From NCBI RefSeq assembly GCF_900101685.1, contig NZ_FMZZ01000016.1:1-64000 (forward strand): DNA of 64,000 nucleotides, in the 5' to 3' direction. Source of the stretch: Actinokineospora iranica (GTDB taxonomy: Bacteria; Actinomycetota; Actinomycetes; Mycobacteriales; Pseudonocardiaceae). The position numbers and the translations under genes were made by a program. Shown piece after piece: positions 7,227 through 16,120 of the stretch (positions are counted from its first letter, which is position 1; every line of letters begins with the position of its first letter). Below the pieces are notes generated by a model. The model was not told where the DNA came from. It did not search any database and worked only from the letters and a program-made list of their open reading frames with translations.

Positions 7227-8510
7227 GTGACTCCTCGCAAGGTTTCCAAGAAGCTGGTGGCGGGTGTCGCCGCGACCAGCGCGGCCGGGCTGGTCGCCAC
7301 CGGCCTGTTGCTCGGCTCGGGCACGAGTTCCGCCGACCCGGTCTCGCTGACGCTGAACTACACGTGTCCGTTCCCGCTGATCGGCGACCAGCCGATCAAG
7401 GTCGTGATCCAGAGCGACATGCCCGCCTCCATCGGTGTGGGGCAGCAGACCGGCGTGTTCGACATCAAGGCCGTCTCCACGGTTCCGGAGACCGCGACCC
7501 AGGGTCTGACCCTGGTCGGCGCGACCACGATCGAGGGCAAGGCCGTCTCGGGCGCCAAGGTCGACGCCCCCGGCATCTCCCTTCCGGTGAACGTGCCGGT
7601 GACGATCGCCAAGACCCCGGTCCCGGCCTCGGGCGCGTTCGACGTGGTGGCCACCGGCCAGACCCCGTCGCTGTCGTTCACCCAGCCGGGCACCGCGAAG
7701 ATCACGGTCAGCGAGCTGAGCCTGAACCTGACCCCGCGCAAGGCCGACGGCACCGAGACCGGCCTGGGCACCTTCGACTCGGCCTGCACGCTCAACCCGG
7801 GCCAGGACAACCTCCTGCACCAGTTCGAGATCACCGGTGGCGGTGGCGGCAGCACCACCCCGCCGCCGTCGAGCACCACCCCGCCGCCCAGCAGCACCAC
7901 CCCGCCGAGCAGCACCACCCCGCCGCCGAGCAGCACCACGCCGCCGCCGTCGAGCACGACGCCGCCGCCGTCCAGCACCACCCCGCCTCCGGGCAACGGC
8001 AACGGCGTGAACGTCAACTACGACCTCAAGGGTTCGGCGAACCTCACGGCCCTCAACGGCTCGGTCGCGATCAACGGCACCTTCAACGCGGTGGCCGACC
8101 TGGCCGCGGGCAAGTACGTCGGTGACCTCAAGCTGGCCCCGACCTCCGGCAAGTTCAAGATCGTGGGCTTCCTCCCGGTCGACGCCAACGTCAGCCTGGT
8201 CCCGGTCGGCAAGTCCACCGGCACCGTCGCCACCGGCGCCATCACCTACGAGAGCAAGCTCGACATCGTCCTGACCAAGATCTCGGTCTTCGGATTCCCG
8301 ATCTACCAGGGCGACACCTGCAAGGCGCCGAACCCGACCGACCTCAAGCTCAAGTCCGTCGGCAACTTCGACGTCCTCAAGGGCGGCAAGATCCAGGGCA
8401 CCTTCGACCTGGCCTCCCCCGCCAACTGCGGTCAGCTCAACGACTTCATCGGCCCGCTGGCCGCGAGCCCGAACAACCCGATCGACCTCGACCTCGCGAT
8501 CAAGAAGTAA
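7227..8510 (+). CDS. Secreted two-domain DUF6801 protein with Pro/Ser/Thr linker
   Basis: This 427-residue exported protein has a signal peptide ending near GTSSADP and a DUF6801 domain at about residues 36-205. A low-complexity linker of repeated PPPSSTT units (about 210-255, encoded by near-perfect 18-base DNA repeats) follows. The C-terminal domain of about 165 residues is beta-rich with two cysteines (GDTCKAP, PANCGQL). The linker looks like a cell-wall-spanning spacer. No sortase signal or membrane anchor follows, so the protein is probably released or held non-covalently. It starts with GTG at 7227 after GGAAGGAAG. The function is unknown. Its first domain is nearly identical to the preceding gene. 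Confidence 0.87.
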   Translation: MTPRKVSKKLVAGVAATSAAGLVATGLLLGSGTSSADPVSLTLNYTCPFPLIGDQPIKVVIQSDMPASIGVGQQTGVFDIKAVSTVPETATQGLTLVGATTIEGKAVSGAKVDAPGISLPVNVPVTIAKTPVPASGAFDVVATGQTPSLSFTQPGTAKITVSELSLNLTPRKADGTETGLGTFDSACTLNPGQDNLLHQFEITGGGGGSTTPPPSSTTPPPSSTTPPSSTTPPPSSTTPPPSSTTPPPSSTTPPPGNGNGVNVNYDLKGSANLTALNGSVAINGTFNAVADLAAGKYVGDLKLAPTSGKFKIVGFLPVDANVSLVPVGKSTGTVATGAITYESKLDIVLTKISVFGFPIYQGDTCKAPNPTDLKLKSVGNFDVLKGGKIQGTFDLASPANCGQLNDFIGPLAASPNNPIDLDLAIKK

Positions 8511-8540
8511 CCAGTCTCGATCCGGCGTCACCGATCGACC

Positions 8541-8577
8541 GACAGGCCCCTGACACCACCGGTGTCAGGGGCCTGTC
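8541..8577. terminator. Strong bidirectional hairpin terminator
   Basis: A 17-bp perfect stem (8541-8557 with 8561-8577) and a 3-base loop lie between the DUF6801 gene and the convergent glycosyltransferase gene. The stem core, caggcccctg followed by cacc, is shared with the terminator at 6557-6591. Confidence 0.85.
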
Positions 8578-8639
8578 GCATTCCCCCACCAGAGCGGGCC
8601 GGTCACTCCCGTCGGGGAGGGGAGCGACCGGCCCGGGGC

Positions 8640-9845
8640 TCAGCCCGCGAACTCCGGCAGGCGCTTGGCGACCTCGTCCGGGGTGGGCATCGCGGCGATC
8701 TCCTCGGCCAGCGCGCGCACCGCCGCCGCGGTGGCGGAGTCGGACAGCAGCGCCTTCGCCGCGGTGGAGACCGACTCCCCGGTGATCTCACCCGCCAGCA
8801 GCTTCTTGCCCGCGCCCGCGCCGACGACGGCGTCGGCGTTGATGAACTGGTCGGCCCCCTGCGGCAGGAAAAGCTGCGGCACGCCCGCGCCGAGGGCGCC
8901 GAGGGTGGTGCCGCTGCCGCCGTGGTGCACGATCAGGTCCAGGTGCGGGAGCAGGTCGGCCTGCGGCACCCAGGACTCGACCGTCACCGACGGGGGCACC
9001 TCGCCCAGCGCGGCGATGTCGACGGTCGGGCCCGCCGCGACCAGCACCCTGGCTCCGGTCGCCGCGAGGCCCGCGATGGCCGTGCGCAGCACCTCCGCCT
9101 GCCCGAACGCGGTGCCCAGGGTCAGGTAGATCAGCGGCTCGCGATGCTCGGTCACCCACTCGGGCAGTTCGCCGGGCTCGGCGAAGGGCACCGGGCGCAG
9201 CGGGACCCGGTTCTCGGTGTCGCGGTGGTCAGGGTGCTGGATGGACGACGGGTAGATGTCGACATACGGGTCGCCGAACTCGAAGATCCGGTCCGCGTCC
9301 AGCGACACGCCGTGTTCCGCGGCGATCGCGACGAGCCCCTTGCCCCAATCCCGCAGGCTGTCGTCGTCGTCGTCGCCTGCGAAGCCCGCCCGGCCGAAGC
9401 CGTGCGCGAGCGCCGGGACGCCCACGGCCTTGGCCGCGATCGCCGCGCCGGGGTTGGCCACTTCGTAGACCACCAGGTCGGGTTTCGTCTCGGCCAGGAT
9501 CGGTTTCAGGTCGCGGGCGAACCCGCGCGGCATGATCTCGGTGAAGGCGCGGCTCGCCACCTGGTGCAGTTCGTCTTCGCCGAGTTCGTGTGGCTTGATC
9601 GGGCCCGCGTCCAGCGGGCGGCCCGCCGCTTCGGCGAAGGCGGCCATCATCTCCGGGCCCGCCGCGACGACGTCGAAGCCGAGCGCGGTGAGGACGGGAT
9701 GGAAGCTCTCCGCGATCGCGTAGGTGACGTGGTGTCCCTGGGCGCGGGCCGCGATGGCGAGGGGCAGGAGCGGGTACGTGTGCCCGTGTGCGGGCAGGCT
9801 GCTAAACAGTAGTTCCACTAGATCCAATGTAGGGAAAAACGTCAC
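8640..9845 (-). CDS. Glycosyltransferase, GT1 (UGT / macrolide type)
   Basis: This 401-residue GT-B fold enzyme transfers a sugar from a nucleotide donor to a small acceptor. The N-terminus has the LFSSLPAHGHTYPLLPLA block with the catalytic histidine. The C-terminal donor-binding region contains WVPQADLLPHLDLIVHHGGSGTT and PQGADQFINA, the family's signature. It resembles the EryCIII/OleD-like antibiotic or lipid glycosyltransferases. The start is uncertain: GTG at 9845 or an internal GTG at 9818 (VELLFSS). No sugar-biosynthesis or scaffold genes lie nearby, so a detoxifying or self-resistance role is as likely as biosynthesis. Confidence 0.87.
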   Translation of the reverse strand: MTFFPTLDLVELLFSSLPAHGHTYPLLPLAIAARAQGHHVTYAIAESFHPVLTALGFDVVAAGPEMMAAFAEAAGRPLDAGPIKPHELGEDELHQVASRAFTEIMPRGFARDLKPILAETKPDLVVYEVANPGAAIAAKAVGVPALAHGFGRAGFAGDDDDDSLRDWGKGLVAIAAEHGVSLDADRIFEFGDPYVDIYPSSIQHPDHRDTENRVPLRPVPFAEPGELPEWVTEHREPLIYLTLGTAFGQAEVLRTAIAGLAATGARVLVAAGPTVDIAALGEVPPSVTVESWVPQADLLPHLDLIVHHGGSGTTLGALGAGVPQLFLPQGADQFINADAVVGAGAGKKLLAGEITGESVSTAAKALLSDSATAAAVRALAEEIAAMPTPDEVAKRLPEFAG

Positions 9846-9922
9846 CCGAAGGTGTCGGATTTACCCCCAATTGGCCTATTGTCCAGATTTTTTCAATGCT
9901 TGTGGAGTTCTGTGCCGGAGAT

Positions 9923-9981
9923 GGGGTGGCGGCCGCCACAACCCCCTTGACATCAGGGGCTCGCCGGGCCGCCGCCACCCC
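9923..9981 (-). terminator. Inverted repeat downstream of idi
   Basis: Bases 9923-9933 (ggggtggcggc) pair perfectly with 9971-9981 across a 37-base loop. It lies just beyond the stop of idi on the minus strand and may end that transcript. The loop is longer than usual. Confidence 0.45.
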
Positions 9982-9994
9982 GGTTCGCGTCGGT

Positions 9995-10585
9995 TCAGCC
10001 GACGACCGCGGCGGGCAGGTCCGCCGGGTCGCCCAGCGGCCAGCTCACCGGATCGTCGCCAAGCGCGCTGAGCTCGCGCACCTGCAGCACGCACCACGGA
10101 GACACCTCGCGCGTGCCGGACAGCACCGACTCGGCGAACTCGCCCCACGGCACCCATACCGCGGAGTCGACCTCGTCCGGGTTCGGCGCGGGTTCGGCCC
10201 CACTGTCCACGACCACCCGGTATACCGGGCACATCTCGTTCTCCACCACGCCGTTGCCCATCTCCGCCCGGTAACGGAACCGGGGCAGCACCAGCTCCAC
10301 CTTGTGCGGTCCCGGCAATCCAAGCTCGTCGGCGAGGCGGCGCGACACGCCGTCCGCGATCGCCTCGCCCGGAGCCGGATGTCCGCAGCACGAGTTCGTC
10401 CACACCCCGGGCCAGGTCTTCTTGTGCGTGGCCCTGCGGGTCAGCAGGAAACGGCCGTCCCGGTCGAACACGTAGCTGGAGAACGCCAGGTGCAGAGGTG
10501 TGTCCGCGTGGTGGACACCCGCCTTGTCCGCGACGCCGACGTCGTTGCCAGCCTCGTCCAGCAGCACTACCCGCTCGATGATCAT
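9995..10585 (-). CDS. idi: Isopentenyl-diphosphate delta-isomerase, type I
   Basis: This Nudix-fold enzyme interconverts isopentenyl and dimethylallyl diphosphate, feeding isoprenoid, quinone and carotenoid synthesis. Visible motifs are [33 protein letters not shown] (active-site cysteine in TNSCCGHP) and the [13 protein letters not shown] block with catalytic glutamates. The length of about 196 residues is normal for the actinobacterial enzyme. ATG 10585 is chosen by homology of [15 protein letters not shown] at 10615 is also possible, and neither has a strong ribosome site. It lies 81 bases downstream of argS on the same strand. No other isoprenoid genes are nearby. Confidence 0.93.
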   Translation of the reverse strand: MIIERVVLLDEAGNDVGVADKAGVHHADTPLHLAFSSYVFDRDGRFLLTRRATHKKTWPGVWTNSCCGHPAPGEAIADGVSRRLADELGLPGPHKVELVLPRFRYRAEMGNGVVENEMCPVYRVVVDSGAEPAPNPDEVDSAVWVPWGEFAESVLSGTREVSPWCVLQVRELSALGDDPVSWPLGDPADLPAAVVG

Positions 10586-10666
10586 CACGGTCACACTCTG
10601 CCGTCTGGTGTCCACTCAGGGCAACCGCTGTTCGTTCACATTTTCGAGCGGGCCACCTGCGCCCGG

Positions 10667-12403
10667 CTACAGTTCCGGCGGCGCGGCGATGCCGAGCAGT
10701 CCCAGGCCCAGGGTCAGCACGGCCGAGGTGAGCGCGGTGAGCACGAGCCGGGACCGCCGGGTCGCGGGCTCGACCCCCGGTTTGAGGATCGGGCACGTGT
10801 CGTAGAACGTGGTGAAAGTGGACGCCGTGTCGTAGAGGTAGGCGCACAGCTTGTGCGGGGCGTAGGACTCGGTGGCCGCGGCCAGCGCGGCGGGCAGCTG
10901 CACCAGCTTGAGCGCCAGCGCCCGCTCGGCGGGCTCGGCGACGGTCACCGGCCCGTCGGGAGCCTCGTCCGCCTTCCGCAGCACCGACTGGCAGCGGGCG
11001 TTCGCATACTGGAGGTAGACCGAGGTGTTGCCCTCCTTGGCCAGCATCCTGGCCCAGGTGAACACGTAGTCCTTCTCCCGGTCGTTGGACAGGTCGGCGT
11101 ACTTCACCGCGCCGATGCCCACCGCCCGCGCCACATCGGCCTGCGCGCCGGCGGGCAGCGACGACCGCTCGGCCACCGTCTCCGCGGCGTGCTCGACCGC
11201 CTCGGCGAGCAGGTCGGCCAGCTTCACCGAGCCGCCAGCGCGGGTGCGGATCGTCTTGCCGTCCTCGCCGAGGATCGAGCCGAATCCGATGTGGACCGCG
11301 GTGTGGTCGTCGGTGAGGTAGCCCGCCTGCCGGGACGCGGCGAAGACCATCTGGAAGTGCTGCGCCTGCGGGGTCCCCACGACATAGAGCAGGTCGGTCA
11401 TACCGCGCTCGCCCGTCCAGTAGCGGACGGTGGCCAGGTCCGTGGCGTGGTAGCCGTAGCCGCCGTCGCTCTTGCGCACGATGAGCGGCAGCGGCTCGCC
11501 GTCGCGGTTGGTGAACCCGGGCGGGAACACGCACACCGCGCCGCCGCTGACCTCGGTGAGCCCCTTGGCCTCCAGGTCGGCGATGACCTCGTCCAGGTAC
11601 GGGTTGTAGAAGCTCTCGCCGTAGGTGTCCGCCGGGGTCAGCTCGACGCCCAGCAGCTCGTACACCTTCTGGAAGTGCCGGGTGGACTCATCGACCAGCT
11701 CGCGCCACAGCGCCAGCGTCGGCTCGTCGCCGCCCTGCAGCGCCACCACCCGCGCCCGGGACCGGTCGGCGAAGCCGGGATCGGCGTCGAACTTCTTGCG
11801 CGCCTCCTGGTAGAAGCCGTTGAGGTCGCTGATGGTGTGCTCGCCGCCCGCGGCCCAGCCCTCGTCCACCAGGTGCTCGATCAGCATCCCGAACGGGGTG
11901 CCCCAGTCGCCGAGGTGGTTGTGCGGGGTGACCTCGTGCCCGGTGAAGCGCAGCAGCCGCAGGACCGCGTCCCCGATGATCGAGGACCGCAGGTGCCCGA
12001 CGTGCATCTCCTTGGCCACGTTGGGGCTGGAGTAGTCCAGCGCGAACCGCCGCGGCCGCTCGGCGACCGGCACGCCCAGCCGCTCGTCGCCCAGCAGCTC
12101 ACCCGCCCGCGCCGCCAGCCAGTCGTCGCGCAGCCGCAGGTTGACGAACCCCGGCCCGGCGATCTCCGGCTCGTCGACCAGGTCGTCGGAGTCCAGGTTG
12201 TCCACAATGGCCTGGGCGACCTCGCGCGGCGGCCTGCCCACCCGCTTGGCCAGGCTCATCGCCGCGTTGCACTGGTAGTCGGCCCCGGCTCGGGTCGACG
12301 GTCGGATGACGGCCTCATCGGGCGTGATCGCCACGCCCAGCCCGCGGCGCAGCGCCGCCGCCACCCGCGCGCCCAGTTCGAGTCCGACATCTCCGTGCGC
12401 CAC
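10667..12403 (-). CDS. argS: Arginyl-tRNA synthetase
   Basis: This 578-residue class I aminoacyl-tRNA synthetase charges tRNA-Arg. It has an N-terminal Add1-like domain, the signature SSPNVAKEMHVGHLRSS (HVGH version of HIGH) and NHLGDWGTPFGMLI. A GEDGKTIRTRAGGSVKLADL block stands where KMSKS would be, and the DALR anticodon-binding domain is C-terminal. The missing canonical KMSKS and the GxDGKxxKTRxG form resemble the E. coli-type ArgS rather than the mycobacterial type. The gene is not next to the lysA/hom/thr cluster that usually holds actinobacterial argS. It may therefore be a second copy, but this cannot be settled from the window. Confidence 0.93.
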   Translation of the reverse strand: MAHGDVGLELGARVAAALRRGLGVAITPDEAVIRPSTRAGADYQCNAAMSLAKRVGRPPREVAQAIVDNLDSDDLVDEPEIAGPGFVNLRLRDDWLAARAGELLGDERLGVPVAERPRRFALDYSSPNVAKEMHVGHLRSSIIGDAVLRLLRFTGHEVTPHNHLGDWGTPFGMLIEHLVDEGWAAGGEHTISDLNGFYQEARKKFDADPGFADRSRARVVALQGGDEPTLALWRELVDESTRHFQKVYELLGVELTPADTYGESFYNPYLDEVIADLEAKGLTEVSGGAVCVFPPGFTNRDGEPLPLIVRKSDGGYGYHATDLATVRYWTGERGMTDLLYVVGTPQAQHFQMVFAASRQAGYLTDDHTAVHIGFGSILGEDGKTIRTRAGGSVKLADLLAEAVEHAAETVAERSSLPAGAQADVARAVGIGAVKYADLSNDREKDYVFTWARMLAKEGNTSVYLQYANARCQSVLRKADEAPDGPVTVAEPAERALALKLVQLPAALAAATESYAPHKLCAYLYDTASTFTTFYDTCPILKPGVEPATRRSRLVLTALTSAVLTLGLGLLGIAAPPEL

Positions 12404-12501
12404 CCTGGCACTCCTCTACGACTCCTGTGACCTCTTACGACCGGCTCAGTATCCCAAAGCCGTCGAATCGGTTACGGCCGCCGCGCGAGGCGGCCCTTGG
12501 G

Positions 12502-13725
12502 CTAGAGCAGCAGGCAGTTGGAGACCTGCGGCGAGCCCGCGAACCGCGCTGCCAGGAACGCGAACGCCTCCGGGTAGGCCGCGATGGCCGTCGCGACGTG
12601 GGTGGGGCTGGCGTAGGTGGAGAACCGGACGTTGGCGCGCTGGTCGCACCAGCGCTGGGCGAGCTGCCTGCCGACGGCGTAGGGGATGACGTCGTCCAGG
12701 GTCGAGTGGGTGAGCAGGACCGGGACCGCGGGCTTGCGGCCCTGGCCGATGACCTGCTCGGCGACGATGCTCCGGAACGGCTCCTCGGCGAGGTGGTCAT
12801 CGAGCGGGCGGCCGTCGGCGGTGAGCGACGAGGTCCGGGTGAAGGCGTACCTGGGGATCGATTCGAGCTGGCACTGGGTCTTGATCTCGGCGAGGAACTG
12901 CCTGCCCTTGGCGTTGAGGTACTGGTCGGCGTCGATGCCGTAAGAGGCCTCCAGACCCGCTACCGCGTAACCGAGAAACGCCACATACGGTCCGCCGTCG
13001 ATGAAGCGGCCGACCGCGGCGAGGTCGGCCGGGACCGCGCCCGCGACGACGCCGGAGAGCTTGAGTTCGGGCGCGTAGGCCGGGGCCAATTCGGCAGCGG
13101 CGGCCGCCGCGCCGCCGCCCTGGGAGTAGCCGGTGATCGCGACCGGGCCGCTGTCGGGCAGGCCCGCCTCGGGCAGGCGCCGCGCGGCGCGGACGACGTC
13201 GAGCACGGCGTGGCCCTGCACGGCGCGGCTCATGTAGGTGTGCACACCCGGCGTGCCCAGGCCCTGGTAGTCGCTGATGGCCACGCCGTAGCCGCGGGCG
13301 AGCAGGCCCGCGATGAACGGGCCCTCGTACTCGGTGCCGACCGAAAGCTGCCGGGACGGGGCGCACTGGTCGCCCAGGCCCTGGGTGCCGACCGCGTAGC
13401 CCACGACCGGCCGCGGCCCCGGCCCGGTCCACGCCTTGGTCGGGGTGATGACGGTGCCGGTCACCGCGATGGCGGCCCCGGTGCGGTCGGTCGACTTGTA
13501 CATGATCCGGTTGACCGTGCCGTCCGCGCGGACAAGTCGCGCGGGGTCGATGAAGAACTCGGCAGGCTCGGAGCGGATGACCGCGCCGTTCGCGGCCGGA
13601 AGCGTGTCCGGCGGGGTGTAGAAGTCGCCTTCCTGGGCGGTGGCCGCGGGCACCGCGACCACAGCCGCGGCGGCCAGGCTCAGCAGCGCGGCCGCCAGCC
13701 CAAGCCGAATCCTGTTGGCACGCAT
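12502..13725 (-). CDS. Secreted lipase (LIP-type alpha/beta hydrolase)
   Basis: The preprotein has 407 residues. A signal peptide runs over about residues 1-32 (basic MRANRIR, Ala/Leu-rich core, ATAQ cleavage region). The mature part matches the secretory lipase family (PF03583 type). The nucleophile serine is in GYSQGGG, and the catalytic aspartate and histidine are probably in THSTLDDVIP and YASPTHV. A disulphide-capable cysteine pair is visible (GDQCAPS, KTQCQLE). It probably hydrolyses triglycerides or other esters outside the cell. The ATG at 13725 has CGGAGGAAG upstream, so the longer frame is rejected. Confidence 0.88.
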   Translation of the reverse strand: MRANRIRLGLAAALLSLAAAAVVAVPAATAQEGDFYTPPDTLPAANGAVIRSEPAEFFIDPARLVRADGTVNRIMYKSTDRTGAAIAVTGTVITPTKAWTGPGPRPVVGYAVGTQGLGDQCAPSRQLSVGTEYEGPFIAGLLARGYGVAISDYQGLGTPGVHTYMSRAVQGHAVLDVVRAARRLPEAGLPDSGPVAITGYSQGGGAAAAAAELAPAYAPELKLSGVVAGAVPADLAAVGRFIDGGPYVAFLGYAVAGLEASYGIDADQYLNAKGRQFLAEIKTQCQLESIPRYAFTRTSSLTADGRPLDDHLAEEPFRSIVAEQVIGQGRKPAVPVLLTHSTLDDVIPYAVGRQLAQRWCDQRANVRFSTYASPTHVATAIAAYPEAFAFLAARFAGSPQVSNCLLL

Positions 13726-13837
13726 GGATCTTCCTCCGAGCGGTGCGCCGTCGAACCACGTCGGATGCAAGCTACCTGGCCGTCGGCGAAAGTGCCCGGG
13801 GTCACACTGTCTGTTTCGGTCCAGACGTCCGCCCAGG

Positions 13838-14764
13838 TCACGGGCGCAGGAACCACCACAGCGCTGCGGTGGCGTCGTAGTCGTCGCGGTTCGGCGGCCC
13901 GGGCCAGAAGTGGCCGTCGCGGAACACCGAGCCGGAGTCGACCACGTCGACAAGCACCTCGCCGCGCCGCAACAGGCAGTGGTGCCGAGTGGTGCGCTTG
14001 CGGACTCCCGGGCCGGTCTTGCCGGTCTCGGCGACTGTCGAGAATGGAATGCAGCCGTTGTCCGCCGCCCACAGCCGGGCGGCGTCGTGCACGGCGGTGA
14101 CCATCTTGGCGAGGTTGTTCCGGCAGCAGTGCGCGAGCAGGCTGTCGTTGTCGGAGAACACGATGCGCAGGGGGACCGGGTGCTCGGCCAGCGCCGGGCA
14201 GATCCTGCCGGTTGGCATGGGCAGCGGCGCGGAGGCGACCGCGCCCACCCCCGCCAGCCGGAACCCGCCGAGGCGGCCCTCCGCGCCCGCGCAGGCCAGC
14301 ATCGTCGACATCAGCCCGCCACTGGAGAACCCGACGGAGTAGATGGCGTCCGGGGACACGCACATCCTGCGCACGGCGAACTCCAGCAGCGTCCGCACGA
14401 ACTCGAAGTCGCTGACCCCGCGCTTGGCCTCTTCCTGGGGTGAGGTGATCCAGTTCGGCAGCGAGTTCGGCTGGATGACCACGAACCCCTCGGCGTCGGA
14501 CTTCGCGCGCATCTGGCTGCGGCGGTCCTGCTCGTCCTTGTTGCTCATGGCGCCGTGCAAGTCCAGGACGAGCGCGCCGGTCTGGTGAGGTGGGACGTGC
14601 GCGCGGTACGCGCGGGACACCAGTGTCCCGTCGGCCTTGCGCTGCACCACGGGCCACTCTTGTTCCGTGTGGTCCCCCGGCGGGGCGCAGGGTTCGGCCG
14701 CGCTGACGGGAGCCGGAACGACCAACAGTGACAGCATCACTAGCGCGACGATGAGCCTGTGCAT
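13838..14764 (-). CDS. Secreted esterase, PHB-depolymerase/feruloyl-esterase-like
   Basis: This 308-residue exported alpha/beta hydrolase has a signal peptide ending near VSAAEP. The nucleophile box GFSSGG is near residue 150, with GALVLDLHGAMSN forming the oxyanion region. There are several cysteines (EPCAPP, RRMCVS, LACAGA, AHCCRN, NGCIPF). A histidine near the end (RDGHFWPG) is well placed for catalysis. The layout matches the LpqC/poly(3-hydroxybutyrate) depolymerase family (carbohydrate esterase 1 like). It follows the secreted lipase in the same direction, upstream of it by 112 bases, suggesting a small extracellular-ester-degrading unit. Confidence 0.82.
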   Translation of the reverse strand: MHRLIVALVMLSLLVVPAPVSAAEPCAPPGDHTEQEWPVVQRKADGTLVSRAYRAHVPPHQTGALVLDLHGAMSNKDEQDRRSQMRAKSDAEGFVVIQPNSLPNWITSPQEEAKRGVSDFEFVRTLLEFAVRRMCVSPDAIYSVGFSSGGLMSTMLACAGAEGRLGGFRLAGVGAVASAPLPMPTGRICPALAEHPVPLRIVFSDNDSLLAHCCRNNLAKMVTAVHDAARLWAADNGCIPFSTVAETGKTGPGVRKRTTRHHCLLRRGEVLVDVVDSGSVFRDGHFWPGPPNRDDYDATAALWWFLRP

Positions 14765-14993
14765 CCGGAGAGTATCGACCCGATGCCCGGCGTCGGGGAT
14801 GGTCTTGTGATCGGTTTCGCCCGTCAGTGTGGGTTCGGCCTTCCCCGGGGTCAGGTCCAGCCGCGCATATCGTCACTGGCGGCAGGGTTTCGCTCTTCGG
14901 ATTGTGCCTTCGCGACAGTCCCCTCCGAGTAGGACGCCCAATCCCCATCGAGGATGACGCTGGGGCCGGGTCCGCTCGTTAGTGTGGGCTGTT

Positions 14994-16079
14994 ATGCGGG
15001 TTCCTGCGCTTGACCTTTCCGCGCCCAACCGCAACGACCTTCTCGGGGCGGTCGTCCTCCTGACCGCGGACATCTGGTTCAACGTGTTCTTCCGCCTGGC
15101 GGGCGTCCCGCTGGGGTGGACGCTGGTGTTCCTGGCGAGCAGCACCTTCCCGCTGGGCTGGCGGCGGCAGGCGCCGACGGCGGTGCTCGCGGTCATCGGC
15201 GGCGTCACGGTGGTGGGGACCGTTCTGCACTTCGGCATCAGCGAGGTCGGCGTGCTGATCGCGCTCTACACCGTGGCGGCGTGGCGGCCGAAGCGGACCG
15301 CGCTGCGCTGCCTGATCGGGTTCGCGGTCCTCAAGACCGCCGCCGAACTCGTCGAGCACGACTCCCTGGCCTGGCTCCCGATGCTGCTGGTGCTCTACTG
15401 CACCGCGTTCGTCCTCGGCGACCAGCAGCGCACCAACCGGGTCCTGGTCGAGCACGAGCGGGAGGCCCGGGTCCGCCTGGCCACCGAGGCCGAACGCGGC
15501 CGGATCGCCCGGGAACTGCACGACGTGGTGGCCCACACGGTCAGCGTCATGGTCCTCTACACCTCCGTGGCCCGCCGCGCCGTCGCCCGCGACCCCGCCG
15601 CGGCGGACACCGCGCTCGCCCAGGTCGAGGAGTCGGGCAGGCAGAGCCTGACCGAGCTGCGCCGCCTGCTCGGGGTGCTGCGCACCGAGCCGGGCGACCT
15701 CGCCCCCCAAGCCAGCCTCGCCGACCTGGACGACCTGGTGAGCCGGTGCGTCACCGCTGGCCTCCCGGTCACCGTCGCCGTCCACGGTCACCGCAGGGAA
15801 CTGCCTGCCGGGGTCGAGCTATGCGCGTACCGGATAGTGCAAGAGGCCCTGACCAACGCCGCCAAACACGCCGACCCGACCCGCGTCACCGTCGACCTCC
15901 ACTACGGCCGCAACGACCTGCGCATCGACATCCGCAACGACGGGCCACGCCCGTGCGGGACCCCCGGCCACGGCCTGATCGGTATGCGCGAACGCGCCGC
16001 CCTGGTCGGCGGCCGCCTGCACGTCCGCCACGACCCGGACGAGTTCCAAGTGGTCGCCACCCTGCCCTACCGGGGGTAA
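14994..16079 (+). CDS. Sensor histidine kinase, NarL/HisKA_3 type
   Basis: This membrane-bound two-component sensor has 361 residues. About four or five hydrophobic segments occupy the first 140 residues. They are followed by the dimerisation/phosphoacceptor helix with RIARELHDVVAHTVS (phosphorylated His in ELHD) and a C-terminal HATPase domain with NAAKHA and GHGLIGMRERAALVGG. No extracellular sensing domain is apparent, so the signal is probably sensed in the membrane. ATG 14994 (MRVPALDL) is preferred. GTG 14982 is possible, and neither has a strong ribosome site, so translation may be leaderless. The partner regulator follows after 41 bases. Confidence 0.92.
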   Translation: MRVPALDLSAPNRNDLLGAVVLLTADIWFNVFFRLAGVPLGWTLVFLASSTFPLGWRRQAPTAVLAVIGGVTVVGTVLHFGISEVGVLIALYTVAAWRPKRTALRCLIGFAVLKTAAELVEHDSLAWLPMLLVLYCTAFVLGDQQRTNRVLVEHEREARVRLATEAERGRIARELHDVVAHTVSVMVLYTSVARRAVARDPAAADTALAQVEESGRQSLTELRRLLGVLRTEPGDLAPQASLADLDDLVSRCVTAGLPVTVAVHGHRRELPAGVELCAYRIVQEALTNAAKHADPTRVTVDLHYGRNDLRIDIRNDGPRPCGTPGHGLIGMRERAALVGGRLHVRHDPDEFQVVATLPYRG

Positions 16080-16120
16080 ATCGGGCCGACCGCCGAATGT
16101 GGCACTAGGCTGCGGCGGAT

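Noticed and set aside
7855-7988. Array of near-identical 15-18-base repeats, CRISPR-like at first glance
   Set aside because: The units are in frame and encode the PPPSSTT linker. There are no unique spacers of constant length and no cas genes.
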